Shown one piece after another: positions 17,318 to 25,234 of a DNA stretch of 64,000 nt. The notes below the pieces were generated by a model. The model saw only the letters and a program-made list of their open reading frames with translations, made no database searches and was not told where the DNA came from. The position numbers and the translations under genes are program-made. The stretch is from positions 3,472,001-3,536,000 of the forward strand of contig NZ_CP062983.1 of NCBI RefSeq assembly GCF_015500095.1, in the 5' to 3' direction. Origin of the DNA: Phototrophicus methaneseepsis (lineage in GTDB: Bacteria; Chloroflexota; Anaerolineae; Aggregatilineales; Phototrophicaceae). Numbering within the stretch: position 1 is the stretch's first letter; each line of letters begins with the position of its first letter.

Positions 17318-19201
17318 ATGGTAGATATGTCCATCCCGGATGAACAGTTGAAGACGGGCACGATAGAAGATGCCATCGATCAACTGAAGCAGCGGTTCCC
17401 TCAGGATGTTTCCGACGATGATCGCCAGGGATATGGCGGTGTTATCATCAGTGCGGATAAGCTGCAAGAAGCGGCCCAATATATTAAATATGAGTTGGGC
17501 TTCGATTATCTTTCTAGTGCGACGGCTGTCGATTACCTGGGTGAAGGTGTGCACAGCGAAGATCATCTCGAAATGGTCTATCATGCCTATCGCACGACAG
17601 GCGGTTCTGCGCTGGTATTCAAGGCCCAGACAGATCGTGAGACGGCAACTGTCCCATCCTTAACGCCAGTCTGGCGGGGTGCGGATTTCCAGGAGCGGGA
17701 AGCCTGGGACCTGCACGGCGTCAACTTTGCCGGACATCCCAATTTGCAGCGCATTTTGCTCTGGGATGGCTTCAATGGGCACCCGCTGCGCAAAGATTGG
17801 AAAGAAGCTTACTACGAGGAAGATAATAAACCATTTGGCAGTCGCTGGCCTGATGGGCATGTGCACCGCGCAGAAGAGCGTAATGTCTTCGGCAAGAACG
17901 TATCTTATCCTGCGGATGTAGACCTGAGCCGCCTGACGGATGTTTCCGAAACGGATATGTACCAGGGCTTTGGCATGGGGGTCGATGTACAGCAGGTTGT
18001 CGACCATAATGGCGTCCAGACAGATCAGCTTATCGTGAATATGGGTCCTCATCATCCCAGTACGCACGGTGTGTTCCGTATGGTGATGGAACTCGATGGC
18101 GAGACGATCACTAAGCTAGAGCCCGTGATGGGGTATTTACATCGTAATCACGAGAAAATTGGCGAACGTAATACGTTCTTGCACAATATTCCGTTTACAG
18201 ATCGCCTGGATTATCTTTCCAGCATGGGCAATAACCATGGTTATGTCCTGGCTGTAGAGCAGCTTCTCGCATTGGGAGCACGCTATGATCCGCCTACCTA
18301 TCGTGCGGAAGTGCTGCGCGTGTTGATGGTCGAACTCAACCGAATTGTGAATCATCTGTGGGCGTTGGGCTTCTGGTTGAATGACCTTGGTGCTTTCTTC
18401 ACCCCGGTGCTTTACTTCACGCAGGAACGTGAGCGTATCCTGGACCTCTTCGAGGCGACGGCTGGCAGCCGTATGATGTGTAACTATATGCGCTTTGGTG
18501 GTGTGTTCGCAGATCTTCCAGAACGCATCCACAGCGTGAGCAACCTGATTAATGATCGCGTGCGTGACTTCGATACGATGAAGTTCCTCACCGAAATGAT
18601 CAACGAACGCATTCCGCGTACGATCGACGAACTGGACGAATATCTGACCCAGAACGATATTGTGCTGGCGCGTTCTAAGGGTGTGGGGTATATCAGCCGC
18701 GAAGATGCAATTGACTACAGTACAGCAGGGCCTGTGCTGCGTGGTAGTGGTGTCGCCTATGATGTGCGCCGTGCGGATCCATATAGCATTTACCCGGAAC
18801 TGGACTTTGACGTCGCTGTGCAGCAAGAAGGCGATATGTATTCACGCTATATGGTTCGCTTGATCGAACTGCGTGAGAGCTTGCGTATCCTCAAGCAATT
18901 GCTGCCGCGCCTGGAATACACAAAGGGCGAGCCTGTTAACGAGAACAACGCGCAGTATTCAAGCAAAGTGCCGATCGGCGAAGCTTATGGGCGCGTTGAA
19001 AATGGTAAGGGTGAGCTTGGCTTCTACGTGGTGAGCGCAGGTGACAAACGTGCGGCGGCTAACCCGTGGCGTTACCATGTGCGTGCCCCAAGTTTCATCA
19101 ACCTGACGCCATTGGGGCTGATGTGCGAAGGGAACAAGGTCGCTGATGCGGTTGCTATCCTTGGTAGCATTGACATCGTTTTGGGTGAGACGGATCGTTA
19201 A
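17318..19201 (+). CDS. nuoCD: NADH-quinone oxidoreductase fused subunits C and D
   Basis: Residues about 1-200 are NuoC (30-kDa): LGFDYLSSATAVDY, ERREAWDLHG-type EREAWDLHGVNFAGHP and HPLRKDW. Residues about 230-627 are NuoD (49-kDa, quinone-site subunit): NMGPHHPSTHGVFR, MGYLHRNHEKIGERN and the C-terminal PSFINLTPLGLM with GSIDIVLGETDR. C and D are fused here as in E. coli and several other lineages. AAGGAAGG at the end of nuoB is the ribosome site. No nuoA, E, F, G, H or J-N lies in this cluster. Confidence 0.95.
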   Translation: MVDMSIPDEQLKTGTIEDAIDQLKQRFPQDVSDDDRQGYGGVIISADKLQEAAQYIKYELGFDYLSSATAVDYLGEGVHSEDHLEMVYHAYRTTGGSALVFKAQTDRETATVPSLTPVWRGADFQEREAWDLHGVNFAGHPNLQRILLWDGFNGHPLRKDWKEAYYEEDNKPFGSRWPDGHVHRAEERNVFGKNVSYPADVDLSRLTDVSETDMYQGFGMGVDVQQVVDHNGVQTDQLIVNMGPHHPSTHGVFRMVMELDGETITKLEPVMGYLHRNHEKIGERNTFLHNIPFTDRLDYLSSMGNNHGYVLAVEQLLALGARYDPPTYRAEVLRVLMVELNRIVNHLWALGFWLNDLGAFFTPVLYFTQERERILDLFEATAGSRMMCNYMRFGGVFADLPERIHSVSNLINDRVRDFDTMKFLTEMINERIPRTIDELDEYLTQNDIVLARSKGVGYISREDAIDYSTAGPVLRGSGVAYDVRRADPYSIYPELDFDVAVQQEGDMYSRYMVRLIELRESLRILKQLLPRLEYTKGEPVNENNAQYSSKVPIGEAYGRVENGKGELGFYVVSAGDKRAAANPWRYHVRAPSFINLTPLGLMCEGNKVADAVAILGSIDIVLGETDR

Positions 19202-19264
19202 CGAGATTTGACAATAATGGGGTGCCGCACTTGATGTGGCCCCCTGTACGAGCAAGAGGTGCCT

Positions 19265-20200
19265 ATGTATGGTGTAGGATTTGCAAAGGGAATGTGGATC
19301 ACTTTCCGACATTTCATGCAAACATATGTGGATGATGTCCGTTACGGCTTCCGTAAATATGCCCCCGATATGAATAACTTCGAGGTGCGTCAGGGTGTCG
19401 ATGCACAGGGCGCGTTCACAGTACAGTATCCAGATGAAAAACTGGCAATGCCGGAGCGCTTCCGCTTTGTGCCATTCCTTGTGGTCGAGGATTATGATCA
19501 TGAGGAACGTCCTGGCAAGGACTGGTGTACGAGTTGCGGTATCTGTGCTAAGGTATGCCCGCCACAGTGCATCTGGATTGTACGTAGTAATGATCCTGAA
19601 ACGGGGCGTCCCGTGCCGGAGCCGGAAGCCTTCTTCATCGATATTGATATTTGCATGAACTGCGGCTTCTGTGCAGAGTTCTGCCCGTTTGATGCCATCA
19701 AGATGGATCATGACTACGAGCTTGCAAGCTATGATCGCACGACCAACCATATCTTTGACAAAGAAAAACTGTCCAAAGAATTCCGTTATTGGAAGACGAT
19801 TGCCCCGACACGTGCTATAGAAGAAGCAGAAGCACGGGGTGGTTGGGAACACAAAGATGCTCAGAAGGCTGCTCGTCGTGGTGGTTCAGCACGTACCAGC
19901 CGCACCAACCAGGATACAGGCCGCGCGGAGAAGCGTGAGGCTGTTGCCAGCCGTGAAGCTGTCGCAGAGGCTCCAGCCAGCGCAACCAGTGCTGAGGACG
20001 AAAAAGCCAAGCGTCGTGAGGCCGCTCTGCAGCGGAAAGCTGCTCGTGCAGCGAAGACTGAAACTGCGGAGAGTGCTCCAAGTGAGGCCGAAGGGCAACA
20101 ACCCTGGAATGATAGTGAAGACGAGAAGGCCAAGCGCCGCGAAGCAGCCCTACGGCGGAAAGCCGCCCGTGCTGCTAAACGTGCAGACGATAGTGAATAA
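19265..20200 (+). CDS. nuoI: NADH-quinone oxidoreductase subunit I with repetitive basic C-terminal tail
   Basis: A two-[4Fe-4S] ferredoxin subunit: CTSCGICAKVCPPQC and CMNCGFCAEFCPFDAIKM are the two binding motifs, within residues about 80-150. The N-terminus (FAKGMWITFRHF) is the usual membrane-facing helix. About 120 further residues form a low-complexity tail with two copies of AKRREAAL-x-RKAARAAK separated by an acidic linker; NuoB ends in the same motif. The start at 19,265 has AAGAGG six bases upstream; a GTG two codons earlier is the alternative. A terminator follows. Confidence 0.9.
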   Translation: MYGVGFAKGMWITFRHFMQTYVDDVRYGFRKYAPDMNNFEVRQGVDAQGAFTVQYPDEKLAMPERFRFVPFLVVEDYDHEERPGKDWCTSCGICAKVCPPQCIWIVRSNDPETGRPVPEPEAFFIDIDICMNCGFCAEFCPFDAIKMDHDYELASYDRTTNHIFDKEKLSKEFRYWKTIAPTRAIEEAEARGGWEHKDAQKAARRGGSARTSRTNQDTGRAEKREAVASREAVAEAPASATSAEDEKAKRREAALQRKAARAAKTETAESAPSEAEGQQPWNDSEDEKAKRREAALRRKAARAAKRADDSE

Positions 20201-20221
20201 GCCTGATTTCACATCACAATT

Positions 20222-20249
20222 AAACCCGGCTCTGTTTGCCGGGTTTTTT
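20222..20249 (+). terminator. terminator after nuoI
   Basis: AACCCGGC / GCCGGGTT stem, 7-base loop, then TTTTTT. It closes the iscX-nuo transcript. Confidence 0.9.
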
Positions 20250-20372
20250 GTTTATGAGACTTATCGCCTTTGTGGTGACAGTTGGCACAGATAATTTTGA
20301 TGATGTGGTTTATAATAATTACCATCTGCCCGTAGGGTGATTCTATCGTAATGCATATTACGGAGCGAGTTT

Positions 20373-21425
20373 ATGAGTGATATACGTGAACAGGTCATGG
20401 CTGCACTGAGTACAGTTATTGAGCCTGAACTACATAAAGACATTGTTTCGTTGAACATGGTGCGCGACCTTGAAATTGATGGCGGCACTGCACGGTTCAC
20501 GATTGTTCTGACCACACCAGCCTGCCCATTGAAGGATGTCTTCTTAAAGCGCTGTGAAGAGGCCGTGTTGGGGACTGTGCCGGGTATTGAACAACTTGAC
20601 ATCCGTTGGGATTCCCAGGTGCCTGTTGATCGCCGTATTCAGGGCCGTTTGAACGCGCCTATGCGCAGTATTATCGCTGTCTCGAGCGGTAAAGGTGGCG
20701 TTGGCAAGAGCACTGTTTCTGTGAATCTGGCTGTTGCGCTGGCACAGGAAGGCGCGAAGGTTGGCTTGATTGATGCGGACATCCTGAACCCGAATGTGCC
20801 GCAGATGATGGGCTTGAATACAGGCCGCCCGAAAGTCGTCAATAATAAGATGCAGCCTATTGAAGCTTACGGCGTGCAAATCATGAGTACGGGCTTCTTG
20901 ACCAGCCCGGATAAGCCCATGATTATGCGTGGCCCGATGCTGCATAGTGCGATCCGTCAGTTCTTCACGGATGTGAACTGGGACCAGCTCGATTACATGG
21001 TGGTTGATTTGCCCCCTGGTACCGGTGATGCCCCGCTGTCTCTGGCGCAGTCATTCCCCCTGGCTGGTGCTATCATCGTGACGCAGCCCCAATCAGTAGC
21101 TGTCTCCGATGCGATACGTGCGGCGGCGATGTTTGACCAATTAGATGTGCCTGTTCTGGGTATCGTGGAAAACATGACAGGGGAGTTCTTCGGCAGTGGC
21201 GGGGGCGAAGCCTTCGCACAAGAGCGCGGCTTAACGTTCCTTGGCCGTGTGCCGATGGCTGCCAACGTGCGAGAAGGTGGTGATTATGGTCGTCCTGTCG
21301 TCGCTGTTGCGCCGGAAACTGCCGCTGGTGCGGCCTTTGCGGAATTGGCCCAACGTGTCGCTGCCCGTACAAGCGTTGTGATGATGCAAAATGCGGATGT
21401 GATCCCGATTAACATCATTGGCTAG
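20373..21425 (+). CDS. mrp: Mrp/ApbC-type Fe-S cluster carrier ATPase
   Basis: Residues 1-80 are a MIP18/DUF59 domain (VIEPELHKDIVSLNMVRDL); residues about 95-340 are a MinD-like P-loop ATPase with SSGKGGVGKSTVSVNLA. Family members bind and transfer Fe-S clusters. At the site where many relatives have C-P-x-C after ENM, this protein reads ENMTGEFFGSGGGEAFA, so the bridging cysteines are absent. DLPPGTGDAPLSLAQ is intact. It lies after the nuo genes, a fitting place for a cluster carrier, but is transcribed on its own. Confidence 0.92.
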   Translation: MSDIREQVMAALSTVIEPELHKDIVSLNMVRDLEIDGGTARFTIVLTTPACPLKDVFLKRCEEAVLGTVPGIEQLDIRWDSQVPVDRRIQGRLNAPMRSIIAVSSGKGGVGKSTVSVNLAVALAQEGAKVGLIDADILNPNVPQMMGLNTGRPKVVNNKMQPIEAYGVQIMSTGFLTSPDKPMIMRGPMLHSAIRQFFTDVNWDQLDYMVVDLPPGTGDAPLSLAQSFPLAGAIIVTQPQSVAVSDAIRAAAMFDQLDVPVLGIVENMTGEFFGSGGGEAFAQERGLTFLGRVPMAANVREGGDYGRPVVAVAPETAAGAAFAELAQRVAARTSVVMMQNADVIPINIIG

Positions 21426-21447
21426 ATATATCTACGTTTGATGGAAG

Positions 21448-21472
21448 AAGCCGTCCTTACGGGCGGCTTTTT
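21448..21472 (+). terminator. terminator after mrp
   Basis: AGCCGTCC / GGGCGGCT stem with a TTAC loop, then TTTTT. Confidence 0.85.
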
Positions 21473-21496
21473 AAATTGTGTTTTTAATGCCCTGGT

Positions 21497-21766
21497 TTAA
21501 TCATCCAGGCCAAGAACCTTGATGCTGTCATCTTCTGGCGGTGGGTTATAGCGCCCAATAAGCAACCAGAATAGAAAGCTAATAATGAGGGCGATTAAAA
21601 ACGCCAGGATATTTTCACCCAGGAGGGGAGTGCCCAGTACGAGGATAATGCCTAGTACAACGATGAAGATACGCATGGTACGACGTCGCCTGGGGATGAC
21701 GCGCTGGGAGAAAATGAGCAACGTACTGAATACCAGGCCGACAATGAAGATATAGCCCCAGTTCAT
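21497..21766 (-). CDS. small two- or three-helix membrane protein
   Basis: 89 residues from the Met-Asn-Trp start, chosen because TTGAGG lies 7 bases upstream; a longer form adds 11 residues. Helices: IFIVGLVFSTLLIF, a very basic loop R-R-R-R, then IFIVVLGIILVLG and LAFLIALIISFLFWLLIG, ending in an acidic tail PPPEDDSI. No family is recognised. It is convergent with mrp and divergent from the STAS gene. Confidence 0.7.
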   Translation of the reverse strand: MNWGYIFIVGLVFSTLLIFSQRVIPRRRRTMRIFIVVLGIILVLGTPLLGENILAFLIALIISFLFWLLIGRYNPPPEDDSIKVLGLDD

Positions 21767-21847
21767 GATGTGCCTCAACAGGATACAACTTATTGACACA
21801 ATGAATCGCGTAGTTGACGTGATTATCGCTTAAGCATATCGAAATTA

Positions 21848-21856
21848 TGCTATAAT
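21848..21856 (+). promoter_or_regulatory. extended -10 promoter of the STAS gene
   Basis: TGCTATAAT, 28 bases before the STAS start codon, in a short AT-rich gap. Confidence 0.55.
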
Positions 21857-21884
21857 CCAACCGTCATTACGCAGGAGTGATAGA

Positions 21885-22220
21885 ATGGTCGAAATTAACG
21901 TTTCGAATCAGGCCCAGGTAACCCTGGTTGAGGTGAGTGGGCGTGTTGATAGTATGACAGCAAACCAGATGGGGAGCGCACTAGGCTCACAAATCAGTGA
22001 TGGCCGGGTGCACCTCGTATTAGACTTAAGCGCTGTGGATTATATGAGTAGCGCAGGGCTGCGCGAGATCGTTACAGCTTTAAAGAGCGTTAAGCGAGCT
22101 TCTGGTGATTTGCGTATCGCACAGCCATCTGATCGTGTGCGAGAAGTGTTGGAAATGTCTGGTTTGAGCACGATTTTCCGAATTTATGCAACGCAGGCTG
22201 ATGCTGTTAAGAGCTATTGA
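21885..22220 (+). CDS. STAS-domain anti-sigma factor antagonist
   Basis: 111 residues, one STAS domain of the SpoIIAA/RsbV type: VEVSGRVDSMTA, LDLSAVDYMSSAGLREIV with the phosphorylatable Ser, then LRIAQPSDRVREVLEMSGL. In partner switching the unphosphorylated form sequesters a HATPase anti-sigma kinase. The HATPase gene is 111 bases downstream. The target sigma factor or enzyme is not in the window. RBS AGGAG. Confidence 0.9.
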   Translation: MVEINVSNQAQVTLVEVSGRVDSMTANQMGSALGSQISDGRVHLVLDLSAVDYMSSAGLREIVTALKSVKRASGDLRIAQPSDRVREVLEMSGLSTIFRIYATQADAVKSY

Positions 22221-22331
22221 ACTGTCCTTAGTGGTAAGCGCTAGATTCGCTCATAACATAATATACAGGTATAACACTTGTAGATTTGTTGTCCTAAACT
22301 CGTTGTCCGAACAGGCTCTTTGAGACGTGCA

Positions 22332-22757
22332 ATGGCATTTTCTCAAAATTCACTGCGTATCCCGGCATCTATTGAGCATATGCGTGCTGCTGTTCTATTC
22401 GTTAGTGAGGCTGCGGAAGAATTGGGAATGCATGCTGAGGGCATTCATCACTGCCAGATTGCCGTTGAAGAAGTCGTCACAAACATTATCCAGCATGGTT
22501 ATACAACCCCGATAGACAGTGACAATGTGATTGATATTGAGGTGCGCCACACGCACGCAGACTTTGTTATCATCATATTTGATGATGCACCCCCTTATGA
22601 CCCGACGAAACGCCGTGACCCTAATCCAGCAGCCTTACTTGAAGACCGTAAGAGTGGTGGGTGGGGTGTCTACTTCGTCAAACAATATATGGATAGCGTG
22701 ACCTATCAACGTGTGAATAATCGTAACCGCCTGATGCTAACGAAACGCCTCCGTTGA
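22332..22757 (+). CDS. RsbW-like serine kinase / anti-sigma HATPase
   Basis: About 141 residues with a GHKL ATPase fold: HCQIAVEEVVTNIIQHGY is the N-box (Glu and Asn), IFDDAPPYDP the D-x-P-P loop, and GGWGVYFVKQYMD the G-box. These are the marks of the RsbW/SpoIIAB group, which phosphorylate STAS partners and bind sigma factors. ATG at 22,332 is used; a TTG at 22,320 with ACAGG upstream is an alternative. It probably forms a switch with the STAS protein just upstream. Confidence 0.88.
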   Translation: MAFSQNSLRIPASIEHMRAAVLFVSEAAEELGMHAEGIHHCQIAVEEVVTNIIQHGYTTPIDSDNVIDIEVRHTHADFVIIIFDDAPPYDPTKRRDPNPAALLEDRKSGGWGVYFVKQYMDSVTYQRVNNRNRLMLTKRLR

Positions 22758-22768
22758 ATATCGACAAT

Positions 22769-24445
22769 TTAGCTCCCACCCGGCTGTGGTGTCGTCGGCG
22801 TACCATCACGCCAGCCGTTGATATTATTTAGATCAACTTCGCCATAGGGCGGCAGATAATTATATTCTGTGTTGCCAGCCGCATCGCGTGTGTAGCATTC
22901 CTGGGCTGTTGATGGTAAATCGCTGCGCGGTTGCGTAAGAGCCTGGTCCGGGTTGAAGTGATTCCAGGCAGCGCGTGATATATCTTCGATAATCGGCCAC
23001 AATTCAGCATAGATCTGGAAGTCCTCAGGCGTATCTTGCCACAAATATACGGAAATAACGTAATTACGCCCATTTGGCGAGAAGACAATGCCGGCTTCGC
23101 CGGCTGTTTCTCCGTACCAACCATTTTTATGAGATACACGCACATCGGGGGGGAGGCCACCTTGTAGCAGCCGTTGCAGATCATTCGCACTCATAAGCTC
23201 AACAAGCTGGCTGCATTCTCTCTGCGTGATCTGATCCGGATAAATGGATGCGAGGCCAGAACCAAATTCAGAGCAATCATAGAGTAGGCTGAAAAGTGTG
23301 CCCATATCTTCTGCGGTAGTCTGGTTGTATGGGTCTGCACCGGTATTAAAGTTCGGATTAGGCGAAGTCTGTGGTTGTGCAACGGAACCAAATTGCTGAT
23401 CTGGTGAACCATCGACCAATGGAGATATCAGGTAGGAATTGGTCAGGCCGATTTCTTGCATGGTATCGCGCACATCAGCAATACCATCAAACTGATCACC
23501 GTTGCCAATCATGTCACTCATAATCAGGTTAGAAGTTGAGTTGGCGCTGCACAGCAGCGAATTCGCCATGAGCCATGCATCATCCTGCGTCGGCTCATTG
23601 TCCAGATGCTTCATAAAGTCGACATTGATCGCGACCTTAACGGTACTCGCTGCTGTAAAGGCGACATCGCCCAGGATATTGATTTCTTCGCCCGTGGTCA
23701 GGTCCTGGATGAAGATGGACGCCACAGTGCTCTGACCGTCATAGATAAAGCCGCGATTATCCAGATAGGCGATGATGAGACTCCGCAGTGTGTCCAGATC
23801 TGCAATGCCACTTGTCCCCTCGCTAATAGGTAATTGAACTGTACGATCTGTTGCAGATCGTAATGCGCGTTCAATCATTGGGATGGCTGCTTCTACGTCT
23901 AGTTGATAGCCGGAGGTCCCCCCATAGGTTGTGAGGGTTGTGGTATCAAAGACAGATTGGCTGTTAGCCTGGTTGTATCGTGTGGCAATATCCTCCAGGG
24001 TCATGCGGAGTGTATTCACCTGGTAGTCCGCTTGTAGAGGGATGTTACGACGCGCAGATTGTTCTTGCCCAAGCAGGTAGTTGACGAAGCGCGTCCAGAA
24101 GCCACCGCCTGTTTCACCGGCAGCTGTGGCTTCTGCAAGCATAGAAGTGGTGTTGATGCGGAAGCCAACTGTATCTGGCCGAAGCAGGATAGGGGCATCA
24201 CTGTACATAAGCACCACTGGCTGGCTGTACGCTTCTTCAAGGTCTGCGCCAGCAAGCTCTAGTGTGAGGTTGCCGACGGATACGCCACCCAGCGTGAGAT
24301 CGGCTGAGAGCAGTTCCTCTCTTTGAGAAAAGCGCAAAAGATCTGTGATAAAAATCACGCCAGCAGCAATGACCATACCCAGCGATAGCAATGGTAGTAC
24401 GACAGAGGGGCGACGCCGACGGCGACGAGTTAAGCGTGATGACAT
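22769..24445 (-). CDS. membrane-anchored beta-lactamase-like serine hydrolase
   Basis: 558 residues. R-R-R-R-R-R and a TM helix (residues about 13-35) anchor it. Residues about 45-200 resemble the peptidoglycan-binding region of VanW-type proteins (GGVSVGNLTLELA). The C-terminal half is a class-A beta-lactamase/DD-peptidase fold: AASTVK (S-x-x-K, near residue 265), CSANSTSNLIM (S-x-N) and HKNGWYGETAGEAGIV (K-x-G). All three active-site motifs are present, so it is likely catalytic on cell-wall peptides or beta-lactams; which cannot be told. The Met at 24,445 has AGGT upstream and is preferred over one 7 codons earlier. Confidence 0.8.
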   Translation of the reverse strand: MSSRLTRRRRRRPSVVLPLLSLGMVIAAGVIFITDLLRFSQREELLSADLTLGGVSVGNLTLELAGADLEEAYSQPVVLMYSDAPILLRPDTVGFRINTTSMLAEATAAGETGGGFWTRFVNYLLGQEQSARRNIPLQADYQVNTLRMTLEDIATRYNQANSQSVFDTTTLTTYGGTSGYQLDVEAAIPMIERALRSATDRTVQLPISEGTSGIADLDTLRSLIIAYLDNRGFIYDGQSTVASIFIQDLTTGEEINILGDVAFTAASTVKVAINVDFMKHLDNEPTQDDAWLMANSLLCSANSTSNLIMSDMIGNGDQFDGIADVRDTMQEIGLTNSYLISPLVDGSPDQQFGSVAQPQTSPNPNFNTGADPYNQTTAEDMGTLFSLLYDCSEFGSGLASIYPDQITQRECSQLVELMSANDLQRLLQGGLPPDVRVSHKNGWYGETAGEAGIVFSPNGRNYVISVYLWQDTPEDFQIYAELWPIIEDISRAAWNHFNPDQALTQPRSDLPSTAQECYTRDAAGNTEYNYLPPYGEVDLNNINGWRDGTPTTPQPGGS

Positions 24446-24481
24446 GGCATTTACCTGATCATACAATAAGTGTGTTGAAAC

Positions 24482-24973
24482 TTATTGATTGTGTTGATTC
24501 TGTTGCAAAATGTGTGCAGCTTTCGCGACTGCGCGCACATGAAAGTTATACAGGGTGGGGGCCTCTTCCACCGTTGTCCATCGATAGCTTAAGAGCTCAT
24601 AACTGAGCTTGCCGACAGCGCCCAGCGGCCTGCAGAGATAAGCCGTATCGATGTGATTATGCTGTGTTTTCTCCACGAGCAATAAATGCGTCACTTCAAC
24701 TTCCAGGCTGAGCTCTTCTTGCAGTTCGCGCTTTACAGCAACGGCCGGGTCTTCGTCACGGCCTATCCAACCACCGGGAATCCCCCAGGGATGCTTTGGA
24801 TGAAAGACATGTTCAACGATTAAGAATTGGCCGTCTTCATTGAACACAATGCCAATAACGCCCAGCGTATATTTAGGCTGCAAAAAGCGGTAGACATAAT
24901 AGACCAGGGCGAACAGGCGAGGGACTCGCTGTATAAGGTGTAATAGACGACGTCGCAAAGTTGTGGATGGCAT
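24482..24973 (-). CDS. NUDIX hydrolase
   Basis: 163 residues with a complete Nudix box: G-W-I-G-R-D-E, then seven residues, R-E-L-Q-E-E-L, preceded by WGIPGG. It hydrolyses a nucleoside diphosphate linked to another group; the substrate cannot be read. The N-terminus is basic with a hydrophobic stretch (RVPRLFALVYYVYRFL), common in membrane-proximal members. It lies 36 bases upstream of the beta-lactamase-like gene, in the same direction, so co-transcription is likely. Confidence 0.9.
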   Translation of the reverse strand: MPSTTLRRRLLHLIQRVPRLFALVYYVYRFLQPKYTLGVIGIVFNEDGQFLIVEHVFHPKHPWGIPGGWIGRDEDPAVAVKRELQEELSLEVEVTHLLLVEKTQHNHIDTAYLCRPLGAVGKLSYELLSYRWTTVEEAPTLYNFHVRAVAKAAHILQQNQHNQ

Positions 24974-25234
24974 ATTGGCCCGGACTTTTGTGGGTGTAGA
25001 ACGTCATTATGAACGGGCTGACAGTCTAAAACACCGAGTAGTATACGTCAAGCAGTAAGTAATGTCGGCGGGCAACCGTCACCTAATCAAACGGAATCGC
25101 AACGTCTCTATAACGCTTTCCTACGTTAATGTCACAAAACCATTTGTTAGGGTTATGATATACTTACTATTGGTCATGGATTCGTTGCCGTCATTTAGCC
25201 TGTACTGAACTCTTCTCTAGACTAGGATCAATCT

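Noticed and set aside
18137-19852. Long minus-strand frames opposite nuoCD and nuoI
   Set aside because: Antisense shadows of well-supported complex-I genes, rich in His/Ile/Arg without motifs.
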